From NCBI GenBank assembly GCA_002385475.1, contig DGDO01000013.1:1-9057 (forward strand): a stretch of DNA of 9,057 nucleotides, in the 5' to 3' direction. The notes under the pieces are model-generated. The model saw only the letters and a program-made list of their open reading frames with translations, was not told where the DNA came from and searched no databases. Shown one piece after another: positions 1 to 6,209 of this stretch (its first letter is position 1; each line of letters opens with the position of its first letter). The stretch is from Candidatus Sordicultor fermentans. GTDB taxonomy: Bacteria; Atribacterota; Atribacteria; Atribacterales; Caldatribacteriaceae. The position numbers were made by a program, and so were the translations under genes.

Positions 1-388
1 TATCACCATAAGTCAAGTGGTCAACAACAAACTGAGAATAAGAACTACTCTTTAACATAGCATCAATGTCTGGAGGGTTAGGGGGAATAAATCCTGCCTC
101 CACAAATTTATACATTGAATACTCTTCAGCCTCTACTATATCTGCCACTGTGTCAGTAGGAATGGTAACTGAAAGTTTTTGTTCATGATCCCGCAGGTCA
201 TAAGCCAAAATTTCTATCTCTACATCGGGATGAAGCTTTTGATAGTCCTCGACTACTTTCTCATAAAAAGGCACCACCTCAGGAAAGCCACCCCACAGAG
301 AAAGTTTTGTGCTCCCAAAGGCTACTGCACTACTCAAACAAACACACAACACCAGAATACCCACAATATCTAAAGTCATTTTACTCAT
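1..388 (-). CDS. ABC transporter sugar-binding protein (family 1 solute-binding protein), N-terminal part
   Basis: This is the first 129 codons of an extracellular solute-binding protein; the rest lies beyond the window edge. Translating the minus strand from the ATG at 388 gives a short n-region (MSKMTLDIV), a hydrophobic stretch (about residues 8-23, GILVLCVCLSSAVAF) and a mature part opening with LSLWGGFPEVVPFYEKVVED. That opening, followed by YQKLHPDVEIEI, is typical of MalE/UgpB-like carbohydrate-binding proteins. The leader has a single lysine and an acidic residue before the hydrophobic core, so it is a weak signal peptide. A second in-frame ATG at 379 is an alternative start, but the ribosome binding site fits 388 better. 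No clear lipobox is visible. The protein should deliver a sugar or glycoside to an ABC permease encoded further downstream. It follows two broken genes by 34 bases yet keeps its own start signals and an open frame, so it is probably functional. The ligand cannot be read from this fragment. Confidence 0.88.
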   Translation of the reverse strand, partial: MSKMTLDIVGILVLCVCLSSAVAFGSTKLSLWGGFPEVVPFYEKVVEDYQKLHPDVEIEILAYDLRDHEQKLSVTIPTDTVADIVEAEEYSMYKFVEAGFIPPNPPDIDAMLKSSSYSQFVVDHLTYGD

Positions 389-396
389 TATCTTAT

Positions 397-403
397 CCTC
401 CCT
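397..403 (-). promoter_or_regulatory. Ribosome binding site of the sugar-binding protein gene
   Basis: On the minus strand AGGGAGG sits 8 bases before the ATG at 388. It selects that ATG over the in-frame one at 379. It also shows that this gene can be translated independently of the decayed oxidoreductase gene upstream of it. Confidence 0.75.
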
Positions 404-422
404 TATTCAATAAAGCCTTCCC

Positions 423-1467
423 TCACAAAGGTAAAACAATTTCTTTACCACTCCGTGCAGACTTATACACTGCTAAAACTATCTCCACCGACTTTCTTGC
501 TTCCCAACCGTTTAATAAGGGCTCTCGGTTGTCGAGTATAGCTTCAATCATGTCCTTGATTACAAGTTTATGCCCTGCAAAACTCAACCCCTTTACCGGG
601 TCACTGTAAGCACTACCGATTTCTCCTCACGTTTGCCCGGCTAATTTATCTTCTTCCCTCTTTTCAGAAAAATTCCACTTTTTGATAGTATCTTCTTCCA
701 CTACCACCCCCCCCTGTACTTCCATGAATTTCCAGATACTTGGGAAGACCAGGAAAAGTAGCGGTGCTTCCTACCAAGGTCCTTAAAGCACCATTAGCAA
801 ATCGTAGTACAGCCACTGCGGTATCCTCTACTTCAATTTCGTGCACCAATGTGTCAGTATAAGCATAAACACTTTTCACTGGTCCCATCATCCACTGAAG
901 TAAATCAACTACATGGATAGACTGGTTCATCAAGGCACCTCCTCCATCCATTGCCCACATCCCTTTCCAATCGCTACTTTTATAGTAATCTTGGCTGCGA
1001 TAGGTCTTCGCTCGAGCTTCTCCTAACACTAATTGGCCAAACCTTTCATTACATACTGCCTGATAAACCATCTGAAAAGCTTTAGTGAAGCGTAACTGAA
1101 AAACTACACCTAGCTTGACACCGGCTTTTTCGCAATCCTCGATAACTCTATCAATTTTTTCCAAACTAACATCTAAGGACTTTTCCACTAAAACATGCTT
1201 GCCAAAACTAGCTACTTCCATAGTTATCTCAGCATGAGTTCCACTTGGGGTACATATACATACTGCATCCACATCACTTCGATCAAGCAAATCGTGATAA
1301 TCCTCATACCAATCTATTCTATATTTTTCTCCAAATGCCTTTGCTTCTTCTTTAATATTAGAAGATACAGCAACCAACAAAGCGCTATCAGACAAAGATT
1401 TTATAGCCTTAGCATACAATGGAGCAATGACTCCACAATCCACAATCCCGAAACACAGTTTATTCAT
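423..1467 (-). pseudogene. Gfo/Idh/MocA-family NAD(P)-dependent sugar oxidoreductase, frameshifted and with an internal stop
   Basis: The family oxidises or reduces sugars, cyclitols and their derivatives using NAD(P). From the ATG at 1467 the frame reads MNKLCFGIVDCGVIAP (Rossmann fold), then CICTPSGTHAE at about 70-80, VLVEKSLDV at about 92-100 (the EKP region) and WAMDGGGALMNQSIHVVDLL at about 171-190. It stays intact to about residue 253. There, a run of eight C on the plus strand (707-714) shifts the frame, and the old frame ends at 664. The correct continuation is in the next frame: VVVEEDTIKKWNF, then a TGA at 629-627, then SDPVKGLSFAGHKLVIKDMI and KSVEIVLAVYKSARSGKEIV to a natural stop at 423. 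The span is 1045 bases, one more than a multiple of three, which fits a single inserted base in a roughly 348-residue protein of normal family length. Two substitutions also look degenerative: the first glycine of the GxGxxA nucleotide-binding loop is Asp, and EKP reads EKS. The start overlaps the aminotransferase stop as ATGA. Sequencing error could explain the homopolymer shift but not the TGA and the substitutions together. Confidence 0.88.
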
Positions 1468-2515
1468 AGTATTATTCCTAAGTTCTCTTTTATCTTCAGA
1501 ATTGCTGCTCCTATGTTGTCTATGTCTCTTTTCGATCCCAAAAGTACATTTTAAGGTAACCACAATGCTTCCCAATAAGCCTTTTTCAGCAGAAGGGGAT
1601 AAAAACAACTGGAATAATCCAACTCCCCCCCTATAAAAACCTTTAAAGCAAGGTTCTTTCTGAAAGCCATATCGAAACAAATCAGTTTGGTCCAAAGACA
1701 CAAGATAGCCAATACCGTCTGGAATTCCTTCAGCTTGAAGTGCCGCAACAAACTTACTTTTATCCAATCCTTCAAAAGTTTGTGAATCGTACTTAAAAAT
1801 ATAAAGATGATAAGCATGACGACTAACCTCTGGATACTTAGCAAGAGGTCTAGCTCCATCTATTTGGTTGAGTAAAGTATCAAAGACGTTTGTACCCATA
1901 CTTCACCTATCTTTCTTCCACAATTCTGGTAGAAAAAACAGGAATGAAATAAAATTCCTCAATATTACTCCACCCTCTCCAATAGTCACATTCTTGGAAG
2001 ATTGAAAGCTAAAACACCCTAGATCACCCAGAACTCCAACTTTTTAGTTCCTCCACCCCAAATCCTGGGCTTGAGCAGCATCTTCAACCATAAACAGGCA
2101 TTGCCTCTTAACAATGTCTATAATCGTACTCATATTGCAAGACTGATCACCAATATGCACAGCTTTAGTACAGGAAATTATTTTTTCTCCATATCAAAGG
2201 CAATAGGCAATAAATTTCTGGATCGATGTCAACAAAAAGTGGAATAGCATTAGTAGCCAATACTACAGTAGCAGCACTTATAAAAGCATAACGAGGAATG
2301 ATAAGCTCATCTCCTTCACCTAAATCTAAGGCTTTTAGAGCTATTTTTATAGCAGCAAAACTTTTTTCAAATTCAGTTTTCTGTCTTCCACCAACTCCCC
2401 AAACCCGGCTTTCAAGAACCTCATTAAACTTTTGCCTTTCTTCCTCATCAAACACTGGCCATTGAGGATAAGAGCTCTTCCTTAACGGTTCTCCTCCGTT
2501 TATCGCCAAGTTCAT
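1464..2515 (-). pseudogene. DegT/DnrJ/EryC1/StrS-family PLP aminotransferase, degraded
   Basis: Intact relatives transfer an amino group to a keto-sugar or keto-cyclitol using PLP. The N-terminus is typical: MNLAINGGEPLRKSSYPQWP, then VWGVGGRQKTEFEKSF, GEGDELIIPRYAFISA and PLFVDIDPEIYC. Between EKSFA and IKIALKALDL about 15 residues of the usual cofactor-binding GTAAL region are missing. The frame changes near 2180-2200. The core continues as TKAVHIGDQSCNMSTIIDIV, VEDAAQAQDLGWRN, a TAA at 2046-2044, then KVGVLGDLGCFSF and QSSKNVTIGEGG; the schiff-base Lys of SSKN is retained (codon 1995-1993). A TGA follows at 1905-1903, and roughly 45 expected residues are absent around 1900-1980. The C-terminal part resumes as NQIDGARPLAKYPEVSRHAY and ALQAEGIPDGIGY. 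It changes frame again between about 1580 and 1631, near a seven-base G run, reads AYWEALWLP, meets a TAA at 1553-1551, and ends KRDIDNIGAAILKIKENL with TGA at 1464. Relatives are about 400 residues; this remnant spans only 1052 bases. Deleted-length estimates come from memory of the family, not an alignment. Confidence 0.9.
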
Positions 2516-2525
2516 CTTTTTTCCT

Positions 2526-3419
2526 CTACAATCCTATCTTTTTCTCTATCATTTGTAAGTACTCTACTGATTCCCGGTATTGCTCATCCAAGTCCGGCAC
2601 TCTCCCTACATCCACAGCTACATATCCATCAAACCCATGCTTTTTTAAAGCTAAAAATACCCCTTCCCAGTCAACTGTACCTCTTCCCAGGGCTAAGTGT
2701 TCATTGGTTTTACCATCATTATCAGAAACATGGAGATAGAAAATTTGTTTTCCCAGCTTCTCTACCGATAGAGGTAGGATTTCTTTTTGGGCGTTTAAAT
2801 GACCGGTGTCAAGCACTGCTCCAAAATTATCATCATTAACGTAATCCATAAGTCTCAAGATACTATCAGTATTACTGATAATTTCTCCCACTCGAGGTTC
2901 TAAACATAACTTAAGCCCGGCATCTTTCGCTTTTTGGTTAGCTACCTTGAAGGTTTCCACCACCACTTCCCATAACTCATTCCAGGAAAAATTGGGATCT
3001 ACTTTTACCTGAAGCTTAAGACCAAAGTTAATCATATCCTTATAAGGAGCCTCTCCTACAAACTCAAGAGGTGGAGAAAAACTATCTAACTGAATAGTTT
3101 CACAGTCAAAGAATCGAGCAATTTCTATAGCTAAATCAAAAAGGTGTATAGCTTCTTCTCTTTTTTGTTTATCTAAACTCACTATATCGGGTAAAACCGG
3201 ACAAAAATTAATTACCTGTAATCCTCTCTCTTCACAAAAAGCCTTCAGGTTTTCCTTTTCTTCATAAACCGCCCGCAAATTTTCCTCTCTAACTCCTTCC
3301 AATTCTACATATTTGAAACCTAACCTTTGCATATCCTCCAGCGCTCGATAAGTATCAGAAATAGAAGGAGGATAACCATATTTACTTATGGCATACAGCC
3401 AACAACAGCTAATTTTCAT
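2526..3419 (-). CDS. Sugar phosphate isomerase/epimerase (xylose-isomerase-like TIM barrel)
   Basis: This intact 297-residue protein has the length and motifs of the AP-endonuclease-2/xylose-isomerase-like TIM-barrel family, which includes metal-dependent ketose epimerases, inosose isomerases/dehydratases and related sugar enzymes. Probable metal ligands are Glu174 in LCLEPRVGE, Asp204 and His207 in AVLDTGHLN, and His230 in YLHVSDNDG. A substrate-loop signature, NEHLALGRGTVDWEGVF, follows at about 239-255. The fourth ligand, usually Glu near the end of the barrel, appears as Asp270 in DGYVAVDVG, a conservative change. There is no signal peptide, so it is cytoplasmic. Its ATG overlaps the nagA stop by four bases (ATGA), with AAGGAG upstream, so translation is probably coupled to nagA. 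The aminotransferase remnant starts 10 bases after its stop. Next to NagA and the former DegT and Gfo/Idh/MocA enzymes, a role in isomerising or epimerising a modified sugar or cyclitol is likely. The substrate is unknown, because the family is too diverse to assign one by motif. Confidence 0.85.
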   Translation of the reverse strand: MKISCCWLYAISKYGYPPSISDTYRALEDMQRLGFKYVELEGVREENLRAVYEEKENLKAFCEERGLQVINFCPVLPDIVSLDKQKREEAIHLFDLAIEIARFFDCETIQLDSFSPPLEFVGEAPYKDMINFGLKLQVKVDPNFSWNELWEVVVETFKVANQKAKDAGLKLCLEPRVGEIISNTDSILRLMDYVNDDNFGAVLDTGHLNAQKEILPLSVEKLGKQIFYLHVSDNDGKTNEHLALGRGTVDWEGVFLALKKHGFDGYVAVDVGRVPDLDEQYRESVEYLQMIEKKIGL

Positions 3420-4618
3420 TTTTTCACTGCTCCTTCCCTTAAGTTGTCATATACTATTTCTCCTTGCACCATTGTCATTTTCACCTCCAAGTTAGAATCT
3501 AAAACCACGAGATCTGCATCTTTCCCTGGAGCAATAACTCCTTGACGATGGTCTAATCCCAAGAATTTGGCCGGGTTAAAACTTACCAGCTGCACCGCTT
3601 CCTCCAAGGGCAAACCCACGAGATGCACTAGGGTTCTTACTAGTAAATCCATAGTAGCTACGCTACCAGCGAAAGCACTGCGGTCTTTGAGTTTAGCCAC
3701 TCCTTCTTCTACGATTACTTCCAACCCCCCGATTTTGTACTCTCCTTCAGGCATACCAGCCGCTTCCATCGCATCAGTTACTGCACAAACTTGACCCAAT
3801 CCCTTATTTTTCAAAACAAATTGCATAAGATGAGAAGGAAGATGTTTCCCATCAGCAATCATCTCTACAGTAAGCTCATCCCGCAAAAGAGCAGATTCGA
3901 TAACTCCCGCGACCCGGTAAAGGTTAATTCTCTGCACCCCGGACATAGCTGAATAAATATGGGTTACATGGGAAAAGCCATTTTCAATAGCTGAGAGTAC
4001 CTCATCATAAGTAGCATCAGAGTGACCAATGGCCACCATTATCCCTGCTTCTCTCATTTTCCTTCCAAATTCTAAAGCTCCAGGAAGCTCCGGAGCTAGA
4101 CTGATTCTTTTTATAGCTTCTTGATAAGAGAGGAACTTCTCTAAATCTTCTCGAGAAGGCACCCGCAGGAAATCTGGATTCTGAGCTCCCCTCTGACTTT
4201 TAGAAAAATATGGTCCTTCTACATGAGCACCCAAAATTCTTGCTCCTCCAGTAGGAGAAGAGCCTATTTCTCGGATAGCATCCAATGATCGAAAAATTCG
4301 CTCCAGGGGTGCAGTAGTAATAGTAGGACAAAAAGCAGTAGTTCCTCCTCGAGCATGGGAGTGCGCCATAACTTCAAGTGCCTCACGAGTCCCTTCCAAG
4401 CAGTCAGCTCCTCCTCCGCCGTGGACATGGATATCTATGAATCCAGGACTCAGATAAAACAATCCTTTCCCATCTATTATCTCCATATCTTTTTCAGCTT
4501 TGATTGCGCCTTTTTCTCCTATTACCCCGATTTTGTTTTCTTTCACCAGCACCGAATGATTTTCAAGTATTCTAAAAGGAGTAAGCACTCGAAATTTTTG
4601 AAACAAAATTATTCCCAT
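3416..4618 (-). CDS. nagA: N-acetylglucosamine-6-phosphate deacetylase (NagA family)
   Basis: This intact 400-residue amidohydrolase is of normal NagA length. NagA removes acetate from N-acetylglucosamine 6-phosphate in the cytoplasm, giving glucosamine 6-phosphate. Visible features are the strand-1 metal site His64-x-His66 in PGFIDIHVHGGGG, metal ligand Glu134 in GAHVEGPYFS, His199 in VAIGHSDATYDE, His220 in HVTHIYSAMSGVQ, and the catalytic Asp282 in CAVTDAMEAAGMPEGEY. A C-terminal amidohydrolase strand, APGKDADLVVLD, follows at 363-374. The usual THLFNAM motif reads THIYSAM, followed by SGVQRINLYRVAGV. That variant replaces the Asn and differs from classical NagA, so a related N-acetylhexosamine 6-phosphate is possible. 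AAGGAG seven bases before the ATG at 4618 fixes the start. The gene lies 14 bases after the ROK regulator and overlaps the isomerase by four bases, indicating one transcript. No nagB deaminase is present in the window. Confidence 0.9.
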   Translation of the reverse strand: MGIILFQKFRVLTPFRILENHSVLVKENKIGVIGEKGAIKAEKDMEIIDGKGLFYLSPGFIDIHVHGGGGADCLEGTREALEVMAHSHARGGTTAFCPTITTAPLERIFRSLDAIREIGSSPTGGARILGAHVEGPYFSKSQRGAQNPDFLRVPSREDLEKFLSYQEAIKRISLAPELPGALEFGRKMREAGIMVAIGHSDATYDEVLSAIENGFSHVTHIYSAMSGVQRINLYRVAGVIESALLRDELTVEMIADGKHLPSHLMQFVLKNKGLGQVCAVTDAMEAAGMPEGEYKIGGLEVIVEEGVAKLKDRSAFAGSVATMDLLVRTLVHLVGLPLEEAVQLVSFNPAKFLGLDHRQGVIAPGKDADLVVLDSNLEVKMTMVQGEIVYDNLREGAVKK

Positions 4619-4632
4619 TCACAATCTCCTTT

Positions 4633-5814
4633 TCATTGAAGGACTTTTTCTAGCACCAAAGCTCCTGCTCCAATCAGATTCTCGTTATCCCCTAAAATAG
4701 TTGGTGCCACTTTTACTGAATTTTTTAACTCATCAAGAAGTCGAGACTGTAAACTTTCCAAAAGAGGCCTCATCAATAACTCCTCAGCTCTCGACACTCC
4801 TCCTCCTACAACTATTAACTCTGGATTATAAAGGTGAACCAGGTTAGCAATTCCGATCCCCAAGTAGTAGCCAGCTTCCCGGTAAATCTGAAGCGCCGTT
4901 TCATCTCCCAACCGAGCTGCTTCTTCCACAGTTTTGGCAGTAATTTCAGTCTCGTTTTCTACTACTTCCCAAATCTTACAGCTTTTATTGTTTAGCGCTA
5001 TTTTTTTCATTCTCTCAGCAATCGCCCGACCCGAAGCCAGAGCTTCTAGACACCCTCGATTGCCACAATGACAGAGTGGCCCAGCTGGCTCCAAAGTCAT
5101 ATGACCAAATTCACCAGCATATCCATTACTCCCCCGGTAAAGCTGACCACCAAAAATGAAATTAGCGCTGATGCCAGTCCCTACACGCACATAGATAAAA
5201 TTCTCTTTCCTTAAACCATTTCCAGCATGTTTTTCCCCCAAAACTCCCACTTTTCCAATATTATCTATGTAGATAGGAATATCAGGAATTTCCCTCCTTA
5301 ATAGGCCTTCCATAGGAACATTTTTCCATCCCAGATTTACCGACCGCTTTACTATCCCATCTTCCACCAAACCAGTAATTGCTATTCCTATCCCCAATAT
5401 TTTTTCATCTGATATTTCTTTAGTTAAATCTTTTACTAAAGCAGCAATCTCTCTAATAACCCCAAACTCGGAGGAATCTAGAAGGCTTTCCTTGCTTTTT
5501 TTGATAATAGTAAGATCCAAATTCATCAAAGAAGCAGCAATAAAATCGCCTTCTATCTCTATCCCTACTACTAAAAAAGAGTCAGGATTAAACCGCAAAA
5601 GAACTGGTTTTCTTCCTCCTCGCGATACCCCTTCTCCTATCTCTTCCAGCACTCCTTCATTAATGAGTTCATTAACTAAAGAAGATACAGTAGTAGAACT
5701 TAATCCAGTTAAATCTGCTATCTCTGCTCTAGAGAGAGGACCCTGATATTTTGCTAACCTTAAAATAGCTTTTTTATTCAAATCTCTTAAAAATTTTTGA
5801 TCTCCTACTTTCAT
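4633..5814 (-). CDS. ROK-family transcriptional regulator, probably without kinase activity
   Basis: This intact 393-residue protein has an N-terminal winged helix-turn-helix (about 10-75; GPLSRAEIADLTGLSSTTVS is the helix-turn-helix) and a C-terminal ROK sugar-binding domain (about 80-393), the layout of NagC/Mlc/XylR-type regulators. The ROK zinc site is complete: His238 in EFGHM plus Cys248, Cys250 and Cys255 in CHCGNRGCLE. The glycine-rich GTGISANFIFGGQL (212-225) and GGGVSRAEEL (337-346) segments are also present. The kinase machinery is not. The N-terminal phosphate loop, DxGxT in kinases, reads GIEIEGD at 84-90. The position of the catalytic Asp in the usual ENDAN motif is Ile186 in IDNIGKVGVLGE. 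It should therefore sense a sugar and regulate transcription only. It is the first gene of the intact cluster with nagA, and a palindrome and promoter lie directly upstream, suggesting autoregulation. The start at 5814 is chosen because family members begin with a short MKxGDQ-like segment, as here. No Shine-Dalgarno sequence precedes it. Confidence 0.9.
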   Translation of the reverse strand: MKVGDQKFLRDLNKKAILRLAKYQGPLSRAEIADLTGLSSTTVSSLVNELINEGVLEEIGEGVSRGGRKPVLLRFNPDSFLVVGIEIEGDFIAASLMNLDLTIIKKSKESLLDSSEFGVIREIAALVKDLTKEISDEKILGIGIAITGLVEDGIVKRSVNLGWKNVPMEGLLRREIPDIPIYIDNIGKVGVLGEKHAGNGLRKENFIYVRVGTGISANFIFGGQLYRGSNGYAGEFGHMTLEPAGPLCHCGNRGCLEALASGRAIAERMKKIALNNKSCKIWEVVENETEITAKTVEEAARLGDETALQIYREAGYYLGIGIANLVHLYNPELIVVGGGVSRAEELLMRPLLESLQSRLLDELKNSVKVAPTILGDNENLIGAGALVLEKVLQ

Positions 5815-5820
5815 ACGCTT

Positions 5821-5849
5821 ATGAAAACATAATTTTAAAACTTTGTCAA
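5821..5849 (-). promoter_or_regulatory. Sigma-A-type promoter of the ROK-nagA operon
   Basis: On the minus strand a perfect -35 TTGACA (5849-5844) is followed by a 17-base A+T-rich spacer and TTTCAT (5826-5821), a 4/6 match to TATAAT. The predicted start of transcription, about seven bases further on, falls at or within a base or two of the A of the ROK ATG at 5814. The -10 is the weak element; the -35, spacer length and position argue for it. Confidence 0.6.
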
Positions 5850-5869
5850 GAATCTTTATAAAGTTTCTT
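5848..5869. promoter_or_regulatory. 22-bp near-perfect palindrome, candidate operator of the ROK regulator
   Basis: A central 10-bp perfect palindrome CTTTATAAAG is flanked, after one unpaired position on each side, by the arms AAGAA and TTCTT, so 20 of 22 positions are symmetric. It overlaps the -35 element by two bases. Its length, A+T-rich core and place directly in front of a ROK gene are what an autoregulatory site would look like. That ROK proteins bind palindromic A+T-rich operators is family knowledge; binding of this protein here is inference. I saw no second full copy in the window. Confidence 0.6.
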
Positions 5870-6139
5870 CCGTATCCCTTTATGAGGTCGTTTGTAGTTA
5901 TTTTGTGATGATGTCGCCTCTAAAATCCCCAAGGAAATATCTCTTTAGTAATAAAAACGAGAGAATGAAGAGTAAGTCCGGTGAAAAAAAATAAAGAACT
6001 TCCTATAAACTCCGGCAAGAGAATATACTGAGACCCACAAAAGCCAGACACACTCAGAGTATTGAGGTTATAAAGAACAACACCTAAGAAGGAGGGAAAA
6101 GCATGAAACAAAGAAGATGAGCTGCAGAATAAAAGGGTA
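5870..6139. other. Intergenic stretch with no supported gene
   Basis: These 270 bases separate the hairpin behind the mannosidase gene from the operator of the ROK gene. On the minus strand a 63-codon frame (6111-5920) opens only with TTG, has no ribosome binding site and encodes a hydrophobic peptide rich in Phe and Leu that I do not recognise. On the plus strand GGAGG at about 6090 precedes an ATG followed by only five codons. No tRNA, riboswitch or insertion-sequence end is visible. It may be relic sequence. Confidence 0.5.
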
Positions 6140-6189
6140 GATGGCCACTTTTCTTAAAATTTTTTTCTAAAAACTCTCAAGCGACCATC
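6140..6189 (-). terminator. Hairpin after the mannosidase gene, possible terminator or mRNA 3'-end structure
   Basis: On the minus strand, GATGGTCGCTT and AAGTGGCCATC pair over 11 bp, including two G-U wobbles. Read on the plus strand the same positions become C-A mismatches, so the stable stem belongs to the minus-strand transcript. It begins 21 bases after the mannosidase stop at 6210. The loop is large (28 bases) and A+T-rich, with further self-pairing possible. It is followed by TACCCTTTTATTC rather than a clean run of U, so it is an imperfect intrinsic terminator. It could instead be a stabilising 3' structure. Confidence 0.4.
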
Positions 6190-6209
6190 CTCTTTCTGCG
6201 TAGATAAAA

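Noticed and set aside
307..609. A plus-strand frame of 100 codons near the left end
   Set aside because: It runs antisense across the binding-protein start and the oxidoreductase remnant, has no ribosome binding site, and its translation is low-complexity.
1195..1554. A plus-strand frame of 119 codons
   Set aside because: It is antisense to the recognisable oxidoreductase reading frame, whose motifs account for this DNA.
664..1899. A 411-residue open frame spanning parts of both pseudogenes, resembling an aminotransferase-oxidoreductase fusion
   Set aside because: The first roughly 100 residues are only the C-terminal piece of the aminotransferase. Residues after SPSAEK are out of frame with that family, and the oxidoreductase has its own ATG at 1467. 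The frame is open by chance after the lesions.
5920..6111. A 63-codon hydrophobic frame in the gap before the ROK gene
   Set aside because: It begins with TTG, lacks a ribosome binding site and has no recognisable features.
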